Origin: Cellulomonas sp. 73-92
Lineage (GTDB): Bacteria > Actinomycetota > Actinomycetes > Actinomycetales > Cellulomonadaceae
DNA length: 64,000 nucleotides
Reading direction: 5' to 3'
Assembly: GCF_001898175.1 (NCBI RefSeq)
Contig: NZ_MKTH01000014.1
Location: forward strand, 248,850 to 312,849
Translations under genes and position numbers: made by a program
The notes under the pieces: generated by a model
Told to the model about the DNA's origin: nothing
Database searches by the model: none
The model's input: the letters and a program-made list of their open reading frames with translations, nothing else
Part shown: piece by piece, positions 17,117 to 25,173 of the stretch
How the letters are laid out: every line of letters starts with the position of its first letter
Position numbering within the stretch: position 1 is the stretch's first letter

Positions 17117-18051
17117 GGGACCTCCTTGTTGTCCGGCCCAGACTCTGGCACACGGGCGGTCGGCGTCGCATCAGCCAGACCCGCGGCGACGAGCGCGGCG
17201 TCCGGCACCGACGCCGAGCGCAGGCTCGTCCCGCCCGAGCCGGGCATGGACAGCGTGCGCTGCGACGAGATGCTCACGCCGATGCCGTAGGTGGCCTTGA
17301 GGGTGGCGATGTGCTGGCCCGCCGACGAGAGGGCGAGCCTGGTCTGCAGGTCCGCCGCGTTCCCGATGGCGTCCACCGTGTAGGGCCCGACGAGGGGCAC
17401 CAGGTCGACCAGCACCGCGCTGCCCGCGCTGCGGATCGCCGTCGTGCCCGCGATCCGCTGGCCGTTGATCGAGATCGCCTCGGCGCCGGCCGCCCACAGG
17501 GCGTTGACCAGCACCTGCAGGTCCACGTCCTGCACCCGCAGGTCGAGGTTCTCGGGGTCGGCGGCGGCCGCCTGCGCGTCGGCGAGCACGACGCGCAGCC
17601 CCGGCCCGGTCACCGGCGCGACGCCGGCGGCGATCGACCAGCCCTGCGTGGTGGCGCGCAGCGCCGGGTTCTGCGCGCTCAGGGCCGCCTGCTGCAGCTG
17701 GGACACCTGCGCCGCGAGCTGCGCGTTCGAGGCCGTCAGCTGCTGCACCTGGTCCTTGCGCTCGCGCACCTGCGACTCGAGCAGCTGGCGCGCCTGCCGG
17801 TCGTCCGCCGTGGGCTGGCGGAGCGCGACGGCCGCGGCCGCGACGCCGACGCCGAGCACCGCCGCGACCACGACGACGCCGACCCACGCCACCCCCGCCC
17901 GGGCGCGCGGCCGAACCCCCGCGGCGCTCCGGCGGGCGGCCGCCTCGGCGTAGCCAGGGTCGAGCGGGCGGCGCTGCAGCTCGGTGAGCAGCGTCATCGA
18001 CTCGTCGACCGGGCGCGGTGCCACCCCGGCGGGGGCGTGGCGCTGGGCCAT
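17113..18051 (-). CDS. DUF881 family membrane-anchored protein (Rv1823-like)
   Basis: A 312-residue protein with one transmembrane helix (VAWVGVVVVAAVLGVGVAAAAVAL), a coiled coil (ARQLLESQVRERKDQVQQLTASNAQLAAQVSQLQQ) and the DUF881 domain (GPGLRVVLADAQ, LQVLVNALWAAGAEAISINGQRI, VDAIGNAADLQTRL). Same architecture as its neighbour downstream of the small basic protein, with a longer N-terminal cytoplasmic part. ATG at 18051 shares its first base with the upstream TGA; GTG at 18054 is also in frame. The pair and the small basic protein probably work together, by conserved context. Confidence 0.88.
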   Translation of the reverse strand: MAQRHAPAGVAPRPVDESMTLLTELQRRPLDPGYAEAAARRSAAGVRPRARAGVAWVGVVVVAAVLGVGVAAAAVALRQPTADDRQARQLLESQVRERKDQVQQLTASNAQLAAQVSQLQQAALSAQNPALRATTQGWSIAAGVAPVTGPGLRVVLADAQAAAADPENLDLRVQDVDLQVLVNALWAAGAEAISINGQRIAGTTAIRSAGSAVLVDLVPLVGPYTVDAIGNAADLQTRLALSSAGQHIATLKATYGIGVSISSQRTLSMPGSGGTSLRSASVPDAALVAAGLADATPTARVPESGPDNKEVP

Positions 18052-18629
18052 CACGCGCCCCGCGCCGCCAGGACACGGCGGGCCTGGCCCGCGTACAGCG
18101 CCCCTGAGAACCAGTAGAGGCCGACGCCCCAGAGGGCGAACGCCCAGCCCAGGACGGTCGCCGCGGCCGCGAGCGGCCCGTGGAAGTGGCCCAGCAGCAG
18201 CAGCGGGAAGGCGTAGAGCAGCGCGAACGTACCGGCCTTGCCGGCCAGGTGGACCGGCAGGGGTCGGCGACCGGCGCGCGCGAGGACGAGCTGCACCGCC
18301 CCGAGGAGGACGTCGCGGAGCACGAGCACGATCACCAGCCACCACGGCACGACCCCGCGCCACGCGAGCGTCACGATCGTCACGAGGATGAACAGCCGGT
18401 CCGCCGCCGGGTCCAGCAGCTGGCCCAGCCGGCTGACCTGGTTCCACCGGCGGGCGACGACGCCGTCGAGCCAGTCGCTCGCCCCGGAGACCGCCAGCAC
18501 CACCAGCGCCCACCCGTCACGGTGCTGCACCAGGAGGACCGCGAACACGGGCACGAGCAGCAGCCGCACGAGCGAGATGAGGTTCGGGACCGTGAGCACG
18601 CGCGTGCTCGCCCCCGCCTGCTCCGACAC
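18051..18629 (-). CDS. CDP-alcohol phosphatidyltransferase (PgsA-like)
   Basis: A 192-residue membrane enzyme that transfers a phosphatidyl group from CDP-diacylglycerol to an alcohol. The full signature D-x2-D-G-x2-A-R-x8-G-x3-D-x3-D is present (SDWLDGVVARR...GQLLDPAAD), with about five hydrophobic helices. The acceptor (glycerol-3-phosphate, inositol phosphate or cardiolipin synthesis) cannot be fixed here; the M. tuberculosis gene at this place is called pgsA2. GTG at 18629 has GGGAGG 6 nt upstream; the ATG at 18662 would add 11 residues but has no such site. It heads the DUF881 operon. Confidence 0.88.
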   Translation of the reverse strand: MSEQAGASTRVLTVPNLISLVRLLLVPVFAVLLVQHRDGWALVVLAVSGASDWLDGVVARRWNQVSRLGQLLDPAADRLFILVTIVTLAWRGVVPWWLVIVLVLRDVLLGAVQLVLARAGRRPLPVHLAGKAGTFALLYAFPLLLLGHFHGPLAAAATVLGWAFALWGVGLYWFSGALYAGQARRVLAARGA

Positions 18630-18712
18630 CCGCCGCCTCCCGCCCTCGTGACCCGCGCCCATGCTAGGGCGCCCGGACCCGTCGATCCGGTGACCCGTGC
18701 GAGGCTGGACGC

Positions 18713-19132
18713 ATGGCGACGCTCAACGACCCCGACACCATCCGCAGGCTCGTCACCACCCGCGCCCGGTGGGCGGTCGTCGGGCTCTCGGGGAACGAGG
18801 CGCGCCCCGCGTACGGCGTCGCCGCGACGCTCCAGCAGCTCGGCCACGACATCGTCGCCGTCCACCCGCGCGTCGAGCCCGTGCACGGCGCCCCCGCCTA
18901 CGCGACCGTCTCCGACGTGCCCGGGCACATCGACGTCGTCGACCTCTTCGTCAACGCCGACCGGGCCGGCGCCGTGGTCGACGAGGCCATCGCCGTCGGC
19001 GCCTCCGCGGTGTGGCTGCAGCTCGGCGTCGTCGACCACGCGGCCGCCGCCCGCGCGCTCGAGGCGGGCCTCGACGTCGTCATGGACCGGTGCCCCGCGA
19101 TCGAGGCCGGTCGGCTCGGCCTGCTCCGGTAG
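18713..19132 (+). CDS. CoA-binding domain protein (YccU-like)
   Basis: A 139-residue Rossmann-fold protein of the CoA_binding_2 family: WAVVGLSGNEARPAYGVAATLQQLGHDIVAVHP, then HIDVVDLFVNADRAGAVVDEAIAVGASAVWLQLG and the ending VVMDRCPAIE, which matches the YccU family cysteine. It is likely to bind CoA; its role is unknown. Divergent from pgsA with 83 bp between; GAGGCT 6 nt before the ATG resembles the leaderless -10 pattern. Confidence 0.87.
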   Translation: MATLNDPDTIRRLVTTRARWAVVGLSGNEARPAYGVAATLQQLGHDIVAVHPRVEPVHGAPAYATVSDVPGHIDVVDLFVNADRAGAVVDEAIAVGASAVWLQLGVVDHAAAARALEAGLDVVMDRCPAIEAGRLGLLR

Positions 19133-19161
19133 CTCCCTACCACACGTGGGATGACCTGGGG

Positions 19162-19285
19162 TAGACTCCCCCGGTCGCAGTCCCCTGTGGGTCGAGGTCC
19201 TCGGGCCTGGAGTTCGTCAGGTCGTGGCCGCCGTCGGCGGCCGATGTGTCGGGGTTGTGCGACCGGCTGGGCGACTCCTTCGCCC
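19162..19285 (+). promoter_or_regulatory. Long structured 5' leader of the DEAD-box helicase gene
   Basis: A TAGACT hexamer at 19162-19167 could start a leader of about 145 nt. Two perfect hairpins lie in it: 19226-19242 (7-bp GGCCGCC/GGCGGCC, 3-nt loop) and 19269-19285 (6-bp GGGCGA/TCGCCC, 5-nt loop). No known riboswitch fits. The leader may control the helicase gene through RNA structure, by analogy with other DEAD-box mRNAs. Confidence 0.35.
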
Positions 19286-19316
19286 GGGTGCGCTCCCCTC
19301 TCACCGAACGGTTCCC

Positions 19317-21092
19317 ATGACCACCCTGCTGGACCCTGCCCTGCCCACGTCCTCGTTCGACGACCTCCCGCTGCCCGAGCCGGTGCGCCGCGCCGTCGCG
19401 GACCTCGGCTTCGCCGAGCCCACCACCATCCAGGCGGACGCGATCCCGGCGCTGCTCGCCGGGCGCGACCTCGTCGGCGTCGCGCAGACCGGCACCGGCA
19501 AGACGGCCGCCTTCGGCCTGCCGCTGCTCGCGCACATCGACCCCACGGTCGCGGCCGTGCAGGCCATCGTCCTGACGCCGACCCGGGAGCTCGCCCTGCA
19601 GGTGTCCGAGGCGCTGACCTCGTTCGCCCGGCACCTGGACGGCGTGTCCGTCGTCCCCGTCTACGGTGGCGCCCCCTACCTGCCCCAGCAGCGGGCGCTC
19701 GCCCGCGGCGCCCAGGTCGTCGTCGGCACGCCCGGGCGCGTCATCGACCACCTCGAGCGCCGCACGCTGGTCCTCGACCGGGTGGGCATGCTGGTGCTCG
19801 ACGAGGCCGACGAGATGCTCCAGATGGGCTTCGCCGAGGACGTCGACAAGGTCCTCGAGTCCATCCCCGCCGGCCGCCAGGTGGCGCTGTTCTCCGCGAC
19901 GATGCCGCCCGGCATCCGCCGCGTCGCCGACCAGCACCTCGTCGACCCGGTCCGCGTCTCGGTCTCGCGGCCCACGGCGACCGTCGACACCGTGCGCCAG
20001 ACGTACGCCGTCGTGCCGCAGCGCCACAAGACCGGCGCGCTCGTCCGCGTGCTGGCGACGAGCGACGCCGACGGCGCCATCGTCTTCGTCCGCACCCGTC
20101 AGGACGCCGAGCGCGTCGGCAGCGAGCTCGTCGCGCGCGGCCTGCAGGCGGCCTACCTGTCCGGCGACGTCGCGCAGGGCGAGCGCGAGAAGATCGTCGA
20201 CCGGCTGCGCAGCGGCGCGCTGCGCGTGCTCGTCGCCACCGACGTCGCGGCCCGCGGCCTCGACGTCGAGCGCATCGGGCTCGTCGTCAACCTCGACCTG
20301 CCGCGCGGCGCCGAGCCGTACGTGCACCGCATCGGCCGCACCGGGCGCGCCGGACGCAGCGGCGAGGCGATCACGTTCATCACCCCCGCGGAGCAGTCGA
20401 AGCTGACGCAGATCGAACGCACCACGCGGCAGCCGATCGAGCGCGTCGACGTGCCCACGCCCGCGCAGGTGTCGGCTCACCGAGTCACCGCGCTGCTGGC
20501 GCGCGCCGACGAGCGCGCGGCCGCCGGGCGGCTCGAGGTCGAGCGCACCGCGGTCGCCGAGTACCTCGGCGCCCACCCCGGCGTGGACGTCGCCGAGCTG
20601 CTCGCCGTGGTGACCGCCCTCGCCATCGGGGACGAGGGCCCGGCCGCGCGGCCCGAGCAGGGCGACGACCTCGACGACGCGCTCGCACGGATCGGTGAGG
20701 CGCCGGAACGGGCGCACCGGAGCGACTCCCCCGCCCGTCGGCGTCCCGAGGCATCCGGTCCCCGTTACCGCGTCTCGGTCGGCCACCGCGACGGCGTGCA
20801 GCCCGGCGGGCTCGTCGGCGCGCTCACGGGCGAGGGCGGTCTGACGGGCAAGGACATCGGCAAGATCGACATCTTCGGCAGCTTCTCGCTCGTCGACATC
20901 CCCGGCGGGCTCACACCCGAGGCGTTCGAGCGCCTGTCGCGCACGCGCGTCGCGGGCCGCCCGCTGCACATCCGGCTCGACACCGGACCCCGCGCGCCGC
21001 GCGAGGGTGTGGCCCGCCCGCCGCGCGAGGCCGGCCCTCACCGTCCGCACGACGCGGACCGGCCCCGCCACCTCCGCTCGCCCCGCCCGTAG
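19317..21092 (+). CDS. deaD: DEAD-box ATP-dependent RNA helicase (DeaD/CsdA-like)
   Basis: A 591-residue RNA helicase. Motifs in order: GFAEPTTIQADAIP (Q motif), AQTGTGKT (I), PTRELALQ (Ia), TPGR (Ib), VLDEADEML (II), SATMP (III), VFVRTRQ (IV), ATDVAARGLDVE (V), HRIGRTGRAGR (VI). A DbpA-type RNA-binding domain lies near residues 480-550 (YRVSVGHRDGVQPGGLVGAL...FGSFSLVDIPGG), and the end is an Arg/Pro/His-rich tail. This is the CsdA/DeaD layout used in ribosome assembly and cold adaptation. The ATG at 19317 gives the usual start; the leader upstream is long and structured. Confidence 0.92.
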   Translation: MTTLLDPALPTSSFDDLPLPEPVRRAVADLGFAEPTTIQADAIPALLAGRDLVGVAQTGTGKTAAFGLPLLAHIDPTVAAVQAIVLTPTRELALQVSEALTSFARHLDGVSVVPVYGGAPYLPQQRALARGAQVVVGTPGRVIDHLERRTLVLDRVGMLVLDEADEMLQMGFAEDVDKVLESIPAGRQVALFSATMPPGIRRVADQHLVDPVRVSVSRPTATVDTVRQTYAVVPQRHKTGALVRVLATSDADGAIVFVRTRQDAERVGSELVARGLQAAYLSGDVAQGEREKIVDRLRSGALRVLVATDVAARGLDVERIGLVVNLDLPRGAEPYVHRIGRTGRAGRSGEAITFITPAEQSKLTQIERTTRQPIERVDVPTPAQVSAHRVTALLARADERAAAGRLEVERTAVAEYLGAHPGVDVAELLAVVTALAIGDEGPAARPEQGDDLDDALARIGEAPERAHRSDSPARRRPEASGPRYRVSVGHRDGVQPGGLVGALTGEGGLTGKDIGKIDIFGSFSLVDIPGGLTPEAFERLSRTRVAGRPLHIRLDTGPRAPREGVARPPREAGPHRPHDADRPRHLRSPRP

Positions 21093-21116
21093 CGGGCCGC
21101 GCCGCGGCGCCCTCCC

Positions 21117-22175
21117 TCAGTCGCGCGCCGCGGCCCCCGCGAACGCCTGCGCCGCCGCGACGAACGCATCGACGTCCGCCTCCGCGGTGTCCCAGGCGCA
21201 CATGAGACGCACCTCGCCGCCATCCGCCCAGTCGTAGAAGTGCCAGCGCTCGCGCAGGTGGGCGGCCAGGTCGGCGGGCAACCGGACGAACACGGCGTTC
21301 GCCTGCGTCGCCTGCGTCACCGCAACCCCGGGCAGGGGCTCCAGGCCCGCGCGCAGCCGCGCGGCCATCGCGTTGGCCTGCCTCGCGTTCCGCAGCCACA
21401 GGTCGCCCTCGTAGAGGGCCAGCATCTGCGCCGAGGTGAACCGCATCTTCGAGGCCAGCTGCAGGTCGACCTTGCGCAGGAACTTCAGGCCCTCGGCCGC
21501 CGTGGGCTCCAGCACGACGACGGCCTCGCCGAAGACGGTCCCCACCTTGGTGCCACCGAGCGACAGCACGTCGACGCCGGCCTCGCCGGTCAGGGCCGCG
21601 AGCGGGACGCCCAGCGACGCGGCCGCGTTGGCCAGCCGCGTTCCGTCCATGTGCACCCGGAGCCCGATGCGGTGGGCGGCGTCGACCACCGCGCGCAGCT
21701 CGTCGACCGTGTACGCCGTGCCGAGCTCGGTCGACTGCGTGATCGACACGACCCCGGGCTCGGCCCGGTGCTCGTCGTGGGTGCCGACGCCGTAGCGCTC
21801 GACGAGCTCCGGCGTCAGCTTGCCGTCGGGCGTCGGCACGGCGACGAGCTTGAGGCCGCCGACGCGCTCCGGCGCACCGTTCTCGTCGGTGTTGATGTGC
21901 GCGGTCTCGGCGCAGAGCACCGCGCCCCAGCGCGGCAGCATCGACTGCAGAGCCACGACGTTCGCGCCGGTGCCGTTGAGCACCGGGAACACCTGCGCCG
22001 GCCGGCCGAGCCGGTCGGACAGCACGTCCTGCAGCCGCGCGGTGTACGGGTCCGCGCCGTACGCGGTGACGTGCCCCCCGTTCGCCTCGACGAGCGCGGC
22101 GAGCACCTCGGGGTGCGCGCCGGCGTAGTTGTCCGAGCCGAAGTCGATGCGTGCCGGGTCGTGGAGGAGGGTCAC
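21117..22175 (-). CDS. Threonine aldolase family PLP enzyme
   Basis: A 352-residue fold-type I PLP enzyme of the beta-eliminating lyase/low-specificity threonine aldolase family, which cleaves threonine to glycine and acetaldehyde. Seen: DFGSDNYAGAHPEVLAAL, PVLNGTGANVVAL, AHINTDENG, VHMDGTRLANAAASL and the Schiff-base Lys210 in LSLGGTKVG. Length is normal. The true substrate may be another beta-hydroxy amino acid. GTG start chosen from the family start; AAGACT lies 6 nt upstream. Neighbouring genes do not share an obvious pathway. Confidence 0.87.
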   Translation of the reverse strand: MTLLHDPARIDFGSDNYAGAHPEVLAALVEANGGHVTAYGADPYTARLQDVLSDRLGRPAQVFPVLNGTGANVVALQSMLPRWGAVLCAETAHINTDENGAPERVGGLKLVAVPTPDGKLTPELVERYGVGTHDEHRAEPGVVSITQSTELGTAYTVDELRAVVDAAHRIGLRVHMDGTRLANAAASLGVPLAALTGEAGVDVLSLGGTKVGTVFGEAVVVLEPTAAEGLKFLRKVDLQLASKMRFTSAQMLALYEGDLWLRNARQANAMAARLRAGLEPLPGVAVTQATQANAVFVRLPADLAAHLRERWHFYDWADGGEVRLMCAWDTAEADVDAFVAAAQAFAGAAARD

Positions 22176-22292
22176 GACGACAGTCTTCCGCAGCGGGCGG
22201 CGTGCTCCGGACGGCGGCCGCCACCGCGGGTGCGATCCCGCGGCGGCACGACGAAGATCGAGGCGTACGCCACGGGCACCCCGGGAGGACGC

Positions 22293-22835
22293 GTGAGGCA
22301 GCAGGTCGACGCCGACGACGGACGCCACGAGACGCTCACCGAGAAGATGGACCGCAACTGGACCGAGCTGGTCCAGGAGCTGCGGGTCACCCAGACGGGT
22401 TCCCAGATCCTCGTCGGCTTCCTCTTGACGGTGCCCTTCCAGCAGCGGTTCACCACGCTCGACGCCTACCAGCGGACCCTGTACCTCGTGCTGGTGGCCC
22501 TGGCCGTGCTGGCCACGGCGCTCATCGTCACGCCGGTCAGCCTGCACCGGCTGCTGTTCCGGCACCGCCTCAAGCGGGAGCTGGTCGCCGCGGCCGACGG
22601 CTTCGCGCGCGCGGGGCTCGTCACGCTCGCGCTGGCGATGGTCGGCGTGGCCGCGCTGCTGTTCGACGTCGTCGTGTCGCGGGCCGCGGGGCTCGTCGCG
22701 CTCGGCGTGGTCGCCCTCGTCATCGTGGCGTGCTGGTGGGTGACCCCGCACCTCGTCGAACGCCGTGCCCGCGCCGCAGGCGTACCGCCACCCGGCGCCG
22801 GCCCGCACCGCCCGGAGGTGCCGCCGACGGCCTGA
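22293..22835 (+). CDS. DUF6328 family membrane protein
   Basis: A 180-residue membrane protein: a polar N terminus with WTELVQELRVTQTGSQILVGFLLTVPFQQRF, the family hallmark, then helices LYLVLVALAVLATALIVTPV, GLVTLALAMVGVAALLFDVVV and GLVALGVVALVIVACWWV. Function unknown. A GGGAGG site 4 nt upstream supports the GTG start. It is followed 68 bp later by dps, so the two may be co-expressed. Confidence 0.8.
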   Translation: MRQQVDADDGRHETLTEKMDRNWTELVQELRVTQTGSQILVGFLLTVPFQQRFTTLDAYQRTLYLVLVALAVLATALIVTPVSLHRLLFRHRLKRELVAAADGFARAGLVTLALAMVGVAALLFDVVVSRAAGLVALGVVALVIVACWWVTPHLVERRARAAGVPPPGAGPHRPEVPPTA

Positions 22836-22903
22836 CCGCGGACCCGTTCTCCGCACCACGACCAGGACCGGAGATCATGGACGACGACGATGAAGGAGAG
22901 GAC

Positions 22904-23413
22904 ATGACCGATCTTCCGAAGTTCACCATCCCCACGCTGACGCCCGACGAGGGCGCGCAGACCGCAGCCGTGCTCCAGGAGCGGCTGCACTCGCTCAACG
23001 ACCTGCACCTGACCCTCAAGCACGTGCACTGGAACGTGGTCGGCCCGAGCTTCATCGCCGTGCACGAGATGCTCGACCCGCAGGTCGACGCCGTGCGCCT
23101 CATGGTCGACGCCCTCGCGGAGCGGATCGCCACGCTCGGCGTCTCCCCCGTCGGCACCCCGGGCGCGCTCGTCGCGAGCCGCACCTGGGACGACTACCCG
23201 ATCGGCCGCGGCACCACCACCGACCACCTCGCCGAGCTCGACAAGGTGTACGCCGGGGTCATCGCCTCCCACCGATCGGCCGCGGCCGCCACGGAGAAGC
23301 TCGACGTCGTGACGAACGACCTGCTCATCGGCCAGCTGCACGACCTCGAGAAGTTCCACTGGTTCGTGCGGGCCCACCTGGAGAGCGCAGCCGGAGCCCT
23401 GGGCACCGCATGA
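22904..23413 (+). CDS. dps: Dps family DNA-protecting ferritin
   Basis: A 169-residue Dps protein that stores iron with peroxide and shields DNA. Ferroxidase ligands have exact Dps spacing: His42 (KHVHW), His54, Asp69 and Glu73 (VDALAER). Helices and the LHDLEKFHWFVRAHLE ending fit the family. GGAGAGG just before the ATG fixes the start. Its stop overlaps the App1 gene start (ATGA), an unusual coupling for dps. Confidence 0.93.
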   Translation: MTDLPKFTIPTLTPDEGAQTAAVLQERLHSLNDLHLTLKHVHWNVVGPSFIAVHEMLDPQVDAVRLMVDALAERIATLGVSPVGTPGALVASRTWDDYPIGRGTTTDHLAELDKVYAGVIASHRSAAAATEKLDVVTNDLLIGQLHDLEKFHWFVRAHLESAAGALGTA

Positions 23414-24573
23414 CGGACGTCGACGCCGACGCGGACCTGCGGACCGCCAGGCCGCAGGCCCGCGCCGACACCTCCAACCCCCTGGGTGCGGCGACGGCGC
23501 ACCTGCACTACGCCGCCCGGCTCGAGGACGCCCTCGACAAGCGGGTCGCCGGCGCGCTGCGCGGCAGGGGCTGGACGGTGCGTGTCGAGCCCTACCCGGG
23601 CTACGGCACGCCCCGCTGGATCCGCGTGCTCGCCCGGACGGTGCTCGCCGCGCCGGAGGTGCCCGACGAGGAGCTGCCGGGCACCGGCGCGGCGCAGGCC
23701 GGTGGCGACTGGCACGGGCCGGAGGCCCCGGCCGTCCGCCCGTGGCGCGGCTTCCTCGTCGCCCCCGTGGCGGGTGCGCACGTCGAGGTCCGCGTCGGCT
23801 CGACCGTGCACCGCCTCGTCACGGACCGCGGCGGCTATCTCGACCAGGTCGTCGCGACGGACCTCGCCCCCGGGTGGCACGTCATCGAGCTCCGGTCGCA
23901 GGACGGCTCGACGGCCCTGGCCCCGGTGCAGGTGGTGGACCCCGCGGTGCGGACGGGCATCGTCAGCGACGTCGACGACACGGTCGTCATCACCCGCCTC
24001 CCCCGGCCGATGATCGCGGCGTGGAACGCGTTCGTGCGGCACGAGAACGCGCGCGAGGCCGTCCCCGGCATGCCCGAGCTCTTCGCGCGCCTGCTCGCGG
24101 ACTCACCGAGCCTTCCGGTGCTGTACCTCTCGACCGGCGCCTGGAACGCCGCGCCGGCCGTCGGGCGGTTCCTGCACCGGCACCGCTACCCGCCGGGCAC
24201 CCTCCTGATGACGGACTGGGGCCCGACGAACACCGGCTGGTTCCGTTCCGGGCGTCGCCACAAGGTCGCCCAGCTGCACCGGCTGTTCACCGAGTTCCCC
24301 GACATCCGCTGGGTGCTGGTCGGCGACGACGGCCAGCACGACCCGGAGATCTACGCGGGCGCCGCCCGGCGCTTCCCGTCGCACGTGCGGGCGATCCTCC
24401 TGCGCCAGCTGACGTTCGCCGAGCACGTGCTGTCCACCGGCACGCCCGGTCCCACGGTCGGCGGCGTGCAGGCAGAGCGCGCGGCCGCCGCCGAGCACGT
24501 GCTGGTGCTGCAGGGGCCGGACGGTCACGCGCTGGTGCGCCAGGTCGAGACCGCCGACCTGCACCTGCGCTGA
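23410..24573 (+). CDS. App1 family (DUF2183) phosphatase-domain protein
   Basis: A 387-residue protein. The N-terminal half has a beta-rich region with PWRGFLVAPVAGAHVEVRVG; the C-terminal half carries the HAD-like catalytic motif D187-V-D-D-T191 in VSDVDDTVVITRLPRP, then LPVLYLSTGAWNAAP and WVLVGDDGQHDPEIYA. Yeast App1 is a phosphatidate phosphatase; bacterial members are uncharacterised, so lipid-phosphate hydrolysis is inference. It starts by overlapping the dps stop by 4 bp. Confidence 0.88.
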   Translation: MTDVDADADLRTARPQARADTSNPLGAATAHLHYAARLEDALDKRVAGALRGRGWTVRVEPYPGYGTPRWIRVLARTVLAAPEVPDEELPGTGAAQAGGDWHGPEAPAVRPWRGFLVAPVAGAHVEVRVGSTVHRLVTDRGGYLDQVVATDLAPGWHVIELRSQDGSTALAPVQVVDPAVRTGIVSDVDDTVVITRLPRPMIAAWNAFVRHENAREAVPGMPELFARLLADSPSLPVLYLSTGAWNAAPAVGRFLHRHRYPPGTLLMTDWGPTNTGWFRSGRRHKVAQLHRLFTEFPDIRWVLVGDDGQHDPEIYAGAARRFPSHVRAILLRQLTFAEHVLSTGTPGPTVGGVQAERAAAAEHVLVLQGPDGHALVRQVETADLHLR

Positions 24574-24583
24574 CGTCGTCGCG

Positions 24584-24790
24584 CTACAGGCGCGCCTCGT
24601 CGTCCCACTCGTCGGCCGCCGAGTCCTCGTCGTCGGGCTCGAGCTCCGCCTGGCGCAGGGAACGCGGCGCCCGGCCCACGTCACCCCCGGAGCGCGCGTC
24701 GGCGGCCTGGAGCTCGGCCTCCGACGGCACGGGGTCGGCGAGGTGCTCGGCCGCCGGGTCGGAGTGCAGGTCGCGCGTGCGATCCGTCAT
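24584..24790 (-). CDS. Small acidic hypothetical protein
   Basis: A 68-residue strongly acidic protein (HSDPAAEHLADPVPSEAEL, ELEPDDEDSAADEWDDEARL), with no hydrophobic segment, likely disordered. I do not recognise a family. Support for coding: high third-position G+C, an ATG start with TACAAC 6 nt upstream, and a close fit between neighbours (10 bp after App1, divergent from the next gene). Confidence 0.55.
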   Translation of the reverse strand: MTDRTRDLHSDPAAEHLADPVPSEAELQAADARSGGDVGRAPRSLRQAELEPDDEDSAADEWDDEARL

Positions 24791-24849
24791 GACACGGTTG
24801 TACCCGGTCGGCGCCGCGCCCGCACCTGCCCTGGTGACGGCGCTGCGGG

Positions 24850-24855
24850 TACCGT
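24850..24855 (+). promoter_or_regulatory. -10 hexamer TACCGT, likely leaderless promoter
   Basis: TACCGT lies 6 nt before the ATG at 24862; no ribosome-binding site is present. Confidence 0.45.
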
Positions 24856-24861
24856 GACGAC

Positions 24862-25161
24862 ATGCCCCAGGCCCCGTCGTCCCTCCCGGTCGTGCCGGTG
24901 GTGCCGGTCAGCGCGGCGATGCGCCGTGCCAAGGTCCGCGCCGCCACCGAGCACACCACGGTCGGCCTGGCGCAGCCGGGCCCCGGCGGCACGGTGACCA
25001 TCGCGTGCGCGTGCGGCATGACGCTGACCAACGGCCCCACGTGGTCGCTCGACGAGCACATCCGGCTGCACCGCGCCGAGGCGCGCTTCCTGGCGCTCGC
25101 GCAGGCCGCTCCCCCGGGGATCCCGCGGCTGGTCGACTGGCCGTCGAGCCCCACCGCCTGA
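24862..25161 (+). CDS. Small hypothetical protein with CxC...H metal-site-like motif
   Basis: A 99-residue protein of unknown family. The middle reads TIACACGMTLTNGPTWSLDEHIRLHRAEARF: two cysteines (C-A-C) and two histidines about 18 residues later (H-I-R-L-H), the spacing of a zinc-finger-like knuckle. Start supported by the TACCGT hexamer. It ends 12 bp before glgX and may be co-transcribed. Confidence 0.55.
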   Translation: MPQAPSSLPVVPVVPVSAAMRRAKVRAATEHTTVGLAQPGPGGTVTIACACGMTLTNGPTWSLDEHIRLHRAEARFLALAQAAPPGIPRLVDWPSSPTA

Positions 25162-25173
25162 GGAGTGGTGACG

